NCBI RefSeq assembly: GCF_031458235.1
Contig: NZ_JAVDYB010000001.1
Coordinates: 7,837,001-7,901,000, forward strand
Origin: Catenuloplanes atrovinosus
GTDB taxonomy: Bacteria; Actinomycetota; Actinomycetes; Mycobacteriales; Micromonosporaceae
DNA: 64,000 bases
Reading direction: 5' to 3'
Shown: positions 24,077-32,398 of the stretch, piece by piece
Numbering within the stretch: position 1 is the stretch's first letter
Layout of the letters: each line of letters starts with the position of its first letter
Program-made: the position numbers and the translations under genes
Notes under the pieces: model-generated
The model's database searches: none
The model's input: only the letters and a program-made list of their open reading frames with translations
Told to the model about the DNA's origin: nothing

Positions 24077-25441
24077 ATGGGGCAGCCGGAGCAGGTCGAT
24101 GTGGTCGTTGTCGGGCTCGGTGTCGGCGGTGAGGAGGCGGGTGGCCGGCTGGCCGCTGCCGGACTCAGCGTGGTCGGCATCGAGAGCCGGCTGGTGGGCG
24201 GCGAGTGCCCGTACTACGGGTGTATTCCGACGAAGATGATGATCCGCGCGGGGAACGCGCTGGTCGAGGCGCGCCGGGTGGCGCAGCTCGCGGGCCGGTC
24301 GACGGTCACGGCGGACTGGGCACCGGTGGCGAAGCGGATCCGCGAGGAGGCGACCGACACCTGGAACGACAAGGTGGCGGTGGACCGCTTCACGGGCAAG
24401 GGCGGGCGGTTCGAGCGCGGCCGGGCGCAGATCGTGGGGCCGGGCCGGGTGCGCGTGGGCTCCACCGAGTTCGTGGCGCGCCGGGGCATCGTGGTGGCGA
24501 CCGGCACCGCGCCGGTGGTGCCGCCGATCGAGGGGCTGGCCGGCACGCCGTTCTGGACGAACCGGGAGGCGATCGAGGTCGAGCAGCTTCCGCCGTCGCT
24601 GGTGATCCTGGGTGGCGGCGCGATCGGCGTCGAGTTCGCCCAGGTCTTCGCGCGCTTCGGCGTGCAGGTGACGCTGGTGGAGGGCGCGGACCGGGTGCTG
24701 GCGGCCGAGGAGCCGGAGGCCTCCGAGGTGGTGGCGACGGCCCTGCGGGCCGACAACGTCGAGATCCACACGGGGGTACGGGCGGAGCGCGTCCGGTACG
24801 ACGGGGCCGGGTTCGTGGTGGGCCTGTCCGACGGCTCCGAGGTGTCCGGCGTGAAGCTGCTGGTGGCGCTGGGCCGGCGGGCGGAGCTGGGTGAGCTGGG
24901 CCTGGAGGAGGCCGGCGTGGACGCGTCCGGCCGGTTCATCGAGGTCGACGACCGGCTGCGGGCCGGCGAGAACGTGTGGGCGATCGGGGACGTGACCGGC
25001 AAGGGCGGGTTCACGCACATGGCGATGTACCAGGCGGACATCGTGGTGCGGGACATCCTGGGCCAGGGCGGGCCGGGCGCCGACTACCGGGCGCTGCCGC
25101 GGGTGACGTTCACGGACCCGGAGGTCGGCGCGGTGGGGCTGACCGAGCGTCAGGCGCGCGACCGCGGGCTGAACGTGCGGGTCGGGGTGACGGACGTGTC
25201 CGCGTCGTCGCGCGGCTACATCCACGGCCCGGGGAACGCCGGCGTGATCAAGGTGGTCGAGGACGTGGACCGCGGCGTGCTGGTCGGTGCCACGTCCGCG
25301 GGCGTGACCGGCGGCGAGGTGCTGAGCGGGCTGGCCGTGGCGGTGCACGGCGAGGTGCCGGTGCAGCGGCTGCGCCACATGATCTACGCGTACCCGACGT
25401 TCCACCGGGCGATCCATGAGGCCGTCAAGGCGCTTGATTAA
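24077..25441 (+). CDS. FAD/NAD(P)-dependent disulfide oxidoreductase
   Basis: The 454-residue flavoprotein belongs to the dihydrolipoamide dehydrogenase/mercuric reductase family. The FAD-binding start VDVVVVGLGVGGEEAG is followed by the redox pair in GGECPYYGCIPTKMM (CxxxxC). A second Rossmann fold is ILGGGAIGVEFAQVFARFGV; the GD box is NVWAIGDVTGKGGFTHMA, and the interface domain ends with YAYPTFHRAIHEAV. The exact substrate is unclear: no Hg-binding Cys pair at the C terminus, so not mercury reductase. Start ATG 24077 (or 24065). It diverges from the serine hydrolase. Confidence 0.85.
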   Translation: MGQPEQVDVVVVGLGVGGEEAGGRLAAAGLSVVGIESRLVGGECPYYGCIPTKMMIRAGNALVEARRVAQLAGRSTVTADWAPVAKRIREEATDTWNDKVAVDRFTGKGGRFERGRAQIVGPGRVRVGSTEFVARRGIVVATGTAPVVPPIEGLAGTPFWTNREAIEVEQLPPSLVILGGGAIGVEFAQVFARFGVQVTLVEGADRVLAAEEPEASEVVATALRADNVEIHTGVRAERVRYDGAGFVVGLSDGSEVSGVKLLVALGRRAELGELGLEEAGVDASGRFIEVDDRLRAGENVWAIGDVTGKGGFTHMAMYQADIVVRDILGQGGPGADYRALPRVTFTDPEVGAVGLTERQARDRGLNVRVGVTDVSASSRGYIHGPGNAGVIKVVEDVDRGVLVGATSAGVTGGEVLSGLAVAVHGEVPVQRLRHMIYAYPTFHRAIHEAVKALD

Positions 25442-25526
25442 TTTTGCGGCTTGCTGACGTCGGCTTTCGGTCGTACGGCACTTATCGGTTCGGTTCTTGC
25501 ATCCTGGCGCACGTAGGATTGCGGGC

Positions 25527-26534
25527 GTGACAAGACGACTGACCGAGGTGGCGAAGAAGGCCGGCGTCAGCGAGGCCACCGTCAGCCGCGTGCTGAACGG
25601 GCGGGAGGGGGTCTCCGAGGCGACCCGCACCGCCGTGCTGACCGCGCTGGACGTGCTCGGCTACGAGCGGCCGACGAAGCTGCGCGGCGAGCGTGCCCGG
25701 CTGGTCGGCCTGGTCCTGCCCGAGCTGCAGAACCCGATATTCCCGGCGCTGGCCGAGGCGGTGACCGGCGCGCTGGTGCAGCGCGGGTTCTCGCCGGTGC
25801 TGTGCGCGCGCACGATCGGCGGCGTCTCCGAGGTCGAGTTCCTGGACATGCTGCTGGAGCACCAGGTCTCCGGCATCATCTTCGCCGGCGGCAACTACGC
25901 GATGGCGGATGCCTCGCACGAGCACTACCGGAAGCTGACCGACCGTGGGCTGCCGGCCGTGCTGGTCAACGCGGGGGTGGACGGGCTGGGCTTCCCGCTG
26001 GTGTCCACGGACGACGCGGAGGCGGTCGAGCAGGGCTTCGCGCACCTGGTCTCGCTGGGGCACACCCGGATCGGCGCGCTGCTCGGGCCCGCGGACCACG
26101 TGCCGTCCCGGCGGAAGCTGGCCGCGGCGGAGTCCGCGGTGGCGGCGCACGGTGGCGGGGTGCGGCTGGACGTGGAGCGGTCCGGGTTCTCCACCGAGGG
26201 TGGGCGGGCCGCCGCGGCGAAGTTGGTGAGGCAGGGCGTCACCGGCATCCTCTGCGCGAGTGACGTGCTGGCGCTGGGCGCGGTCCGGGCGGTGCGGCGG
26301 CTGGGGCTGCGCGTGCCGCAGGACGTGTCCGTGGTCGGGTACGACGACTCCGCGCTGATGAACAGCGTGGACCCGCCGCTGACCACGGTCCGGCAGCCGA
26401 TCGAGGCGATGGGGCAGTCCGCGGTGGAGTTGCTGGTGCAGCAGATCGACGGTGCCGAGATCGCGGCGGACGAGCTGCTGTTCGAGCCGGAGCTGGTGGT
26501 GCGGAGCTCGACCGCGCCCGCGCCGCGCGAGTAA
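25527..26534 (+). CDS. LacI-family sugar regulator, leaderless
   Basis: The 335-residue repressor has the LacI helix-turn-helix LTEVAKKAGVSEATVSRVLN and hinge, then a sugar-binding domain (LVGLVLPELQNPIFPALAEA; DVSVVGYDDSALMNSVDPPL; TTVRQPIEAMGQSAVELL). A -10 box TAGGAT (25514-25519) lies 7 bases before the GTG, implying a leaderless mRNA. It precedes the alpha-glucoside transporter operon, separated by a terminator, and probably represses it in the absence of sugar. Confidence 0.92.
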   Translation: MTRRLTEVAKKAGVSEATVSRVLNGREGVSEATRTAVLTALDVLGYERPTKLRGERARLVGLVLPELQNPIFPALAEAVTGALVQRGFSPVLCARTIGGVSEVEFLDMLLEHQVSGIIFAGGNYAMADASHEHYRKLTDRGLPAVLVNAGVDGLGFPLVSTDDAEAVEQGFAHLVSLGHTRIGALLGPADHVPSRRKLAAAESAVAAHGGGVRLDVERSGFSTEGGRAAAAKLVRQGVTGILCASDVLALGAVRAVRRLGLRVPQDVSVVGYDDSALMNSVDPPLTTVRQPIEAMGQSAVELLVQQIDGAEIAADELLFEPELVVRSSTAPAPRE

Positions 26535-26552
26535 CCACAAAGCCGGACGAAA

Positions 26553-26582
26553 GGCCCACGGTCGACGGACCGTGGGCCTTTT
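26553..26582 (+). terminator. intrinsic terminator after lacI-type gene
   Basis: GGCCCACGGTC (26553-26563) pairs with GACCGTGGGCC (26568-26578), loop GACG, followed by TTTT. It separates the regulator from the transporter operon. Confidence 0.9.
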
Positions 26583-26612
26583 CGCGCGCCGAGCACGGTG
26601 AAGTCACAAACT

Positions 26613-26661
26613 TTCTTGATGTTGTACAGTTCTTGCGGTCACAGGTTGGTGTTTGTATCGT
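26613..26661 (+). promoter_or_regulatory. promoter and possible LacI sites of alpha-glucoside operon
   Basis: A -35 box TTGCGG (26633-26638), 17-bp spacer and -10 box TATCGT (26656-26661) lie 72 bp before the first transporter gene. TTCTTG occurs twice in direct repeat, at 26613-26618 and 26630-26635; the second overlaps the -35 box, a position suited to repression by the LacI protein upstream. The operator is a guess. Confidence 0.5.
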
Positions 26662-26732
26662 CATCGGCACGAAACACGGCGTGACGGCACCACCACTTTG
26701 ACTGACTTCACCCCAGGAAGGGGTCCGTTCCC

Positions 26733-28088
26733 ATGGGCACACCTCGGACGCGGACGATTCTCGGGCTCCTGCTGGTCGTCGGGCTCGGATTCGGAACCGC
26801 CGCGTGCGGCTCCGGCGCTGACGACACGGAGGAGGGCGGCAGGGTCACCCTGGTGATCAATGGCCTGCCGCCGGCCACCGAGGCCGCCAACCACCAGCGC
26901 TTCCTCGACAACGTGGCCGAGTTCGAGAAGCTGAATCCCGACATCGACCTCGAGCCCCGCGAGGGCAAGATGGACCCGCAGACGTTCGCGGCGAAGCTCG
27001 CCGGCGGCCAGCTCGAGGACGTCTTCTACGTCTACTTCACCGATCCGGCGAACCTGATCGCCAAGCGTCAGGTCGCGGACGTCAGCGAGTACCTGGCCGA
27101 CTTCCCGGTGACGCAGCAGATCAAGCCGGAGGTGCTGCGCGTCTTCCAGGACGACAAGGGCGGCGTCTACGGCCTGCCGTACAAGAACTACTCGATGGGC
27201 CTGCTCTACAACCGGGAGCTGTTCACCAAGGCCGGGCTCGACCCGGCCAACCCGCCGAGGACCTGGGCCGAGGTGCGCGAGGCGGCCAAGAAGATCACCG
27301 CGCTCGGCGATGGGCACGTGGGCTACGGCGAGTACTCGAAGAGCAACACCGGCGGCTGGCACTTCACCGCGGAGATCTACTCGCTCGGCGGCGAGGTGGC
27401 GGTCAACGACGGCGGTACGTGGAAGGCCGCGTTCAACAGCGCGCAGGGTAAGCAGGTCCTGCAGCAGCTCAAGGACATGCGCTGGACGGACAACTCGATG
27501 GGCGAGCGGCAGCTGCTGGAGTGGTCGGACCTGCTCCAGCTGATGGGCTCGGGCAAGCTCGGCATGTACGTGGCGACCGCCGACAACATCCCCACCATCG
27601 TCAACCAGTACCAGGGGAAGTACGAGACGTACGGCCTCGGCCCGATCCCGGGCGGCGCGGGCACGCTCGGCGGTGGCGAGGGCTACATGTTCAACGCCAA
27701 GGCCTCGCCCGCGAAGATCAAGGCCGGGCTGAAGTGGCTGACGTTCTGGTTCACCAGCGCGGAGCGGTTCGAGGCGGAGAACAAGTGGTCCGCGGACAAC
27801 AAGATCCCGATCGGCCTGCCCGAGCCGGCGATCTTCACCGGTGATGCCGCGCAGCTCCAGGCCGCCGCGGACGCCAAGTACGCCAACGTGCCGCAGGAGA
27901 ACTACGCGCCGTTCAAGGCCGCGATGCCGAGCATCCCGGTGAAGCTGGAGCCGCCGAACGCGCAGCAGATCTACGCGGTGCTGGACGTGGCCATGCAGAA
28001 GGTGCTGACCGAGCGCGACGCGAATGTGGACCAGCTCCTGGCGGACGCGGAGAAGCAGGTCAACCAGATCCTGGCATCGGTCAGGTGA
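26733..28088 (+). CDS. sugar ABC transporter substrate-binding lipoprotein
   Basis: The 451-residue solute-binding protein of the maltose/alpha-glucoside class (family 1). The signal ends in lipobox GFGTAACGSG. The mature protein has FLDNVAEFEKLNPDIDLEPR and GVYGLPYKNYSMGLLYNREL, typical of AglE/MalE-like proteins. It is the first of four genes: binding protein, two permeases and a GH13 glucosidase. No ATPase gene is in the operon; a shared MsiK-type ATPase, as in Streptomyces, is likely. AGGAAGGGG precedes the start. Confidence 0.92.
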   Translation: MGTPRTRTILGLLLVVGLGFGTAACGSGADDTEEGGRVTLVINGLPPATEAANHQRFLDNVAEFEKLNPDIDLEPREGKMDPQTFAAKLAGGQLEDVFYVYFTDPANLIAKRQVADVSEYLADFPVTQQIKPEVLRVFQDDKGGVYGLPYKNYSMGLLYNRELFTKAGLDPANPPRTWAEVREAAKKITALGDGHVGYGEYSKSNTGGWHFTAEIYSLGGEVAVNDGGTWKAAFNSAQGKQVLQQLKDMRWTDNSMGERQLLEWSDLLQLMGSGKLGMYVATADNIPTIVNQYQGKYETYGLGPIPGGAGTLGGGEGYMFNAKASPAKIKAGLKWLTFWFTSAERFEAENKWSADNKIPIGLPEPAIFTGDAAQLQAAADAKYANVPQENYAPFKAAMPSIPVKLEPPNAQQIYAVLDVAMQKVLTERDANVDQLLADAEKQVNQILASVR

Positions 28089-28232
28089 CGACGAGGGGCC
28101 GCCGGGACACCGGCGGCCCCGCCGCCCGCGGGGCGGGGCGGCGCACGGCGGCCGAGGACGCCGGTCACCTCGCGCGAGAGCCGTCCCGCGCCCCCTTCGT
28201 ACCGCTGCATGCTTTGGAGAAAGGTGACCACG

Positions 28233-29180
28233 ATGGCGGTCCTGTCGGCCGGAACACGCACGCCGCCACGGACCCCGCCCGGTCCGCGAGAGCGGCCGCG
28301 AAGCGGGCGTCTGCGGCGGGTGATCGGCGACAATCTGCTGGCCTACGCGTTCATGGCGGGCGGGCTCGCGTGTTTCGCGCTGTTCTCCTGGTACCCGCTG
28401 ATCCGCGGCATCATGCTGAGCTTCCAGCAGGTCAACTTCGTGACCGATCCCTATTGGGTGGGCACGGAGAACTACGTCGCGCTGTTCGAGGATCCGCTGT
28501 TCTGGACCGCGTGGCGGAACACGCTGGTCTTCAGCGGGATCGCGCTGGTGTTCGGTTATCTGGTGCCGCTGTTCCTGGCGATTCTGATGAACGAGCTGCG
28601 GCACCTGAAGGGGTTCTTCCGGGTCGCGGTCTACCTGCCGGTGATGCTGCCGCCGATCGTGGTGGTGCTGCTCTGGCGCTATTTCTACGACCCGGGCAAC
28701 GGCCTGTTCAACACCGTGCTGTCCGCGGTCGGGCTGCCCACCTCACAGTGGACACAGAGTTCCGGCACGGCGCTGTTCTCCCTGGTCCTGGTCTCGACCT
28801 GGGCGAACCTGGGCGGCGCCACGCTGATGTACCTCGCGGGTCTGCAGAGCATTCCGGGCGAGCTCTACGAGGCGGCGGAACTGGACGGCGCGTCGGTCTG
28901 GCAGCGGCTGCGGCACGTCACCATTCCGCAGCTGCGCTTTCTGATGCTGGTGCTGCTGCTGTTGCAGGTCATCGCGACCATGCAGGTGTTCATCGAGCCC
29001 TATCAGCTGACCGGCACCACGAATCCGGACACCATCACGGTGATGGTGCTGATCTACCGGTACGCGTTCACGGTGAACAACGACTTCGGCCTGGCCGCCG
29101 CGATGAGCGTGACGCTGTTCGTGGTGCTGGCCGCGTTCTCCGCCGTCTATCTGCGGCTCACCCGAAGCCAGGAGTCCTGA
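28233..29180 (+). CDS. sugar ABC transporter permease, MalF type
   Basis: A 315-residue membrane protein with six membrane segments. The cytosolic ATPase-docking loop (EAA motif) is YEAAELDGASVWQRLRHVTI, P following. A basic proline-rich start (residues 1-30) precedes the first helix. I chose ATG 28233, with GGAGAAAGG upstream; an ATG at 28209 would lack this. The gap of 144 bp after the binding-protein gene is rich in GC repeats but holds no gene. Confidence 0.92.
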   Translation: MAVLSAGTRTPPRTPPGPRERPRSGRLRRVIGDNLLAYAFMAGGLACFALFSWYPLIRGIMLSFQQVNFVTDPYWVGTENYVALFEDPLFWTAWRNTLVFSGIALVFGYLVPLFLAILMNELRHLKGFFRVAVYLPVMLPPIVVVLLWRYFYDPGNGLFNTVLSAVGLPTSQWTQSSGTALFSLVLVSTWANLGGATLMYLAGLQSIPGELYEAAELDGASVWQRLRHVTIPQLRFLMLVLLLLQVIATMQVFIEPYQLTGTTNPDTITVMVLIYRYAFTVNNDFGLAAAMSVTLFVVLAAFSAVYLRLTRSQES

Positions 29181-30049
29181 TGCGCACGCTGATCTCGGAG
29201 ACGGAGATCCGCCGCCACCGCGCGCTCTATCTCGCGGTGCTCGGCGCGGTGACGATCGCGTTCACGCTGGCGTTCCTCTTCCCGGTCTACTGGATGGTGA
29301 CCGGCGCGCTGAAATCCCCGGTGGAGCTGGCCCAGCCGACCCCGACGCTCATTCCGGAGCGCTTCCGGCCGGAGTCCTATGCGGACGCCTGGAATCGGAT
29401 GGACATCGCGCGCTACTTCGGCAACACGGTGTTCTACGCGTTCGGCGGCTGGCTGTTCGTGCTGGTCCTGGACGTGGCGGTGGCCTACGCGCTGTCCAAG
29501 CTGCGCCCGGTGCTGGGCAACGTGATCCTCGGCGGCATGCTGGCCAGCCTGATGCTGCCCGCGTCCGCGCTGCTGATCCCGGCCTACCTGACCGTGGCGG
29601 ACGTGCCGCTGCTCGGCGTGAACCTGCTGAACACGCCGTGGGCGCTGTGGCTGCCCGCGGTGGCGAACGCGTTCAACATCTACGTGCTCAAGCGGTTCTT
29701 CGACCAGATCCCGAACGACCTGCTGGACGCGGCCGCGATCGACGGCGCGGGCCGGCTGCGCGTGCTCTGGTCGGTGGTGCTGCCGCTGTCCCGGCCGGTG
29801 CTCGGCGTGGTCTCGATCTTCGCCATCATCGGCATCTGGAAGGACTTCCTCTGGCCGCTGCTGGTGCTGCCGGAGCCGGCCGCGCAGACGCTCAGCGTGG
29901 CGCTGTCCCGGCTGTCCCTGACCAGCCAGGTGCCGCTGAACATGATGCTCGCGGGCCTGGTGATCGCCAGTATCCCGATGATCGTGATCTTCCTGATCTT
30001 CCAGCGCAGCATCATCGGGGGCCTCTCGGCCGGCGCGATGAAGGGTTGA
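29180..30049 (+). CDS. sugar ABC transporter permease, MalG type
   Basis: The 289-residue permease has six membrane segments and the EAA loop LLDAAAIDGAGRLRVLWSVV. The end, FQRSIIGGLSAGAMKG, is the usual C terminus of MalG/AglG proteins. Its ATG shares one base with the previous stop codon, so it is coupled to its partner permease. Confidence 0.93.
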   Translation: MRTLISETEIRRHRALYLAVLGAVTIAFTLAFLFPVYWMVTGALKSPVELAQPTPTLIPERFRPESYADAWNRMDIARYFGNTVFYAFGGWLFVLVLDVAVAYALSKLRPVLGNVILGGMLASLMLPASALLIPAYLTVADVPLLGVNLLNTPWALWLPAVANAFNIYVLKRFFDQIPNDLLDAAAIDGAGRLRVLWSVVLPLSRPVLGVVSIFAIIGIWKDFLWPLLVLPEPAAQTLSVALSRLSLTSQVPLNMMLAGLVIASIPMIVIFLIFQRSIIGGLSAGAMKG

Positions 30050-30060
30050 AAGGTGTGAAC

Positions 30061-31620
30061 GTGAGCAATTCGCCATGGTGGTGCGACGCGGTGATCTACC
30101 AGATCTACCCGCGCAGCTTCGCGGACGGCAACGGCGACGGCATCGGTGACCTGGCGGGCGTGCGAGCCCGCCTGGATCACCTCGTCGACCTGGGCGTGGA
30201 CGCGATCTGGTTCAGCCCCTGGTACCCGTCGCCGCAGGCCGACGCCGGCTACGACGTCGCCGACTACCGGAACATCGAGCCGATCTTCGGCACGCTGGCC
30301 GAGGCCGAGCAACTGATCGCGGAGGCGCACGAGCGCGGCATCCGGGTCATCATCGACATCGTGCCGAACCACGTGTCGTCCGCGCACCCGTGGTTCCAGG
30401 CGGCGCTGGCCTCGCCGGACGCGCCGGAGCGGGAGCTGTTCTGGTTCCGGTCCGGCCCCGACCGGCCCACCGACTGGGAGGGCGAGTTCGGCGGGCCGAC
30501 CTGGTCGCAGACCCCGGACGGTGCCTGGTACCTGCACCTCTTCGACGCGGCCCAGCCCGATCTGAACTGGAACCATCCGCGGGTACGGGAGGAGCACCTG
30601 GACATCCTGCGGTTCTGGCTGGAACGCGGGGTGGACGGGTTCCGCGTGGACTCGGCCGCGTTGCTGGTCAAGGACCCGGCGCTGCCCCCGGTGGCGCCGG
30701 ACCGTCCGCACCCGTTCCACGACCTCGACGGCGTGCACGAGATCTACCGGTCCTGGCGGCGCCTGATCGACTCGTACGGTGGCGACCGCACGCTGATCGG
30801 CGAGGTGTGGCTGCCGGACCCCGACCGGTTCGCCCGCTATCTGCGCGCGGACGAGATGCACTCCGCGTTCAACCTTGAGTTCCTGTGCAGCCCGTGGGAC
30901 CCCGCCCGGCTGCGCGAGATCATCGACGAGACGATCCGCGTGCACGAGCCGCTCGGCGCGGTCGCCACCTGGGTGCTCTCCAACCACGACGTGACCCGGC
31001 CGGTCACCCGGTACGGCCGCGCCGAGACCGGGTTCAGCTTCGCCGCCAAGCGCGAGGGCATCCCCACCGACCTGCGGCTCGGCACGGTCCGCGCGCGGGC
31101 CGCCGCGCTGCTCAGCCTCGCGCTGCCCGGCGCCGCCTACGTCTACCAGGGCGAGGAACTGGGCCTGGAGGAGGTCGAGGACATCCCGCCGGCGCTGCGG
31201 CAGGACCCGATGTGGCACCGCTCCGGGCACCGCGACCCGGGCCGCGACGGATGCCGGGTGCCGCTGCCGTGGTCGGGCGAGGAGCCGCCGTTCGGCTTCG
31301 GCACCGGGACGCCGTGGCTGCCGCAGCCGCGTGCGTGGAAGGACCGGACCGTGGCGGTGCAGCGGGCCGACCCGGCGTCGATGCTGTCGCTCTACCGGTC
31401 CGCGCTGCGGCTGCGCCGTACGCTGCCGTCCTCGCCGCTGACCTGGATGGACTCGGCGCCGGACGTGCTGGCGTTCCGCCGTGACCCGGGCTTCGGCTGC
31501 GTCGCCAACCTGTCCCCGGCCGCGGTGGCGCTGCCGGCCGGCTCCGCGGTGCTGCTCGCCAGCGGGCCGCTCGACGACGGGCTGCTGCCGCCGGACACCA
31601 CGGTCTGGCTCGCTCTTTAG
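30061..31620 (+). CDS. GH13 alpha-glucosidase
   Basis: A 519-residue glycoside hydrolase family 13 enzyme, oligo-1,6-/alpha-glucosidase type. It starts WWCDAVIYQIYPRSFADGNG. Catalytic residues: nucleophile D197 in GFRVDSA, acid/base E248 in LIGEVWLP, third Asp D310 in LSNHDVTRP; DIVPNHVS holds the conserved His. The Ser after VD (where Val or Ala is common) is a small variation. It is cytosolic, with no signal, and cleaves the imported alpha-glucoside. I chose GTG 30061, 7 bases after GAAAGG; GTG 30055 is too close to it. Confidence 0.93.
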   Translation: MSNSPWWCDAVIYQIYPRSFADGNGDGIGDLAGVRARLDHLVDLGVDAIWFSPWYPSPQADAGYDVADYRNIEPIFGTLAEAEQLIAEAHERGIRVIIDIVPNHVSSAHPWFQAALASPDAPERELFWFRSGPDRPTDWEGEFGGPTWSQTPDGAWYLHLFDAAQPDLNWNHPRVREEHLDILRFWLERGVDGFRVDSAALLVKDPALPPVAPDRPHPFHDLDGVHEIYRSWRRLIDSYGGDRTLIGEVWLPDPDRFARYLRADEMHSAFNLEFLCSPWDPARLREIIDETIRVHEPLGAVATWVLSNHDVTRPVTRYGRAETGFSFAAKREGIPTDLRLGTVRARAAALLSLALPGAAYVYQGEELGLEEVEDIPPALRQDPMWHRSGHRDPGRDGCRVPLPWSGEEPPFGFGTGTPWLPQPRAWKDRTVAVQRADPASMLSLYRSALRLRRTLPSSPLTWMDSAPDVLAFRRDPGFGCVANLSPAAVALPAGSAVLLASGPLDDGLLPPDTTVWLAL

Positions 31621-31679
31621 GGGTGTGGGCCGCGTCGTTGCCGGGCGCGCGGCCCGCTCCCGATCTAGGCTCGGCCGAC

Positions 31680-31910
31680 ATGACCACCGAAGCTGTCCTC
31701 GAAGAGAGCGCCGAGCCCGGCGAGATCTACACCGCCTACTTCCACACCGTGCAGGAGCTGACCGAGGCGCTGACGGCCGCGGACACGCTCGGCCTCGGCG
31801 TGCGGGTCGAGTCGTACACGGTGACCCCGGAGGACGACCCCGACTCGCAGACCACGGAGTTCAAGTTCACGCTGCTCACCGAGCAGCCGGTACGGACGGA
31901 GGAGGCGTGA
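31680..31910 (+). CDS. small conserved acidic protein
   Basis: A 76-residue acidic protein (MTTEAVLEESAEPGEIYTAY, then FHTVQELTEALTAADTLGLG) of no named family. A -10 box TAGGCT (31666-31671) lies 8 bases before the ATG, so the mRNA is probably leaderless. The next gene has its own start signal 31 bp on. Confidence 0.6.
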   Translation: MTTEAVLEESAEPGEIYTAYFHTVQELTEALTAADTLGLGVRVESYTVTPEDDPDSQTTEFKFTLLTEQPVRTEEA

Positions 31911-31941
31911 ACTGTCGGGGGGCCGCCCTACGATCCGGGGT

Positions 31942-32364
31942 ATGGCCTACGACTTCCAGGTGACGATCGACAGCGCGGACCCGCACGCCCAGGCCGACTG
32001 GTGGGCGGAGACGCTCGGCTGGACCGTCGAGCCGCAGGACGCGGCCTTCATCAAATCCATGATCGATCAGGGGTACGCGACCGAGGCCGAGACCACGACG
32101 CACCGCGGTGCGCTGGTGTGGGCCTCGGGCGCGGCCATCCGGCACCCGTCCGACGACCGGCGCGTGCTGTTCCAGACCGCCCCCGAGGCGAAGACCGTGA
32201 AGAACCGCGTCCACCTCGACGTGCGCGTCGGCGACGAGAAGCGGGCGGCCGAGGTGGAGCGGCTCTCCGCGCGCGGCGCCACGTTCCTCTGGCGCGGGCA
32301 GCAGGGCCCGCACTCCTGGGTCACCATGGCCGACCCGGAGGGCAACGAGTTCTGCGTGGCTTGA
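31942..32364 (+). CDS. VOC-family (glyoxalase-like) protein
   Basis: The 140-residue protein is a single glyoxalase/dioxygenase-superfamily unit with paired beta-alpha-beta-beta-beta modules: FQVTIDSADPHAQADWWAET and VHLDVRVGDEKRAAEVERLS, then WVTMADPEGNEFCVA. The substrate is unknown. A -10 box TACGAT (31929-31934) lies 7 bases before the ATG. Its stop codon lies inside the -35 box of the MerR-clamp gene. Confidence 0.85.
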   Translation: MAYDFQVTIDSADPHAQADWWAETLGWTVEPQDAAFIKSMIDQGYATEAETTTHRGALVWASGAAIRHPSDDRRVLFQTAPEAKTVKNRVHLDVRVGDEKRAAEVERLSARGATFLWRGQQGPHSWVTMADPEGNEFCVA

Positions 32365-32392
32365 CCCTCCACCCGGTCGAGGGCGGAGGGTC
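32361..32392 (+). promoter_or_regulatory. MerR-type promoter/operator with 19-bp spacer
   Basis: TTGACC (32361-32366) and GAGGGT (32386-32391) are separated by exactly 19 bp, the overlong spacing typical of MerR-activated promoters. The dyad GACCCTCC (32363-32370) / GGAGGGTC (32385-32392) lies across it. The GTG of the gene follows 7 bases after the -10 box. This arrangement suggests autoregulation. Confidence 0.65.
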
Positions 32393-32398
32393 TCCGGC

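Noticed and set aside
22685-25630. A minus-strand open frame of 981 codons
   Set aside because: It lies opposite or out of frame with the serine hydrolase, oxidoreductase and LacI genes and has the Arg/Ala/Pro/His bias of GC-rich shadow frames.
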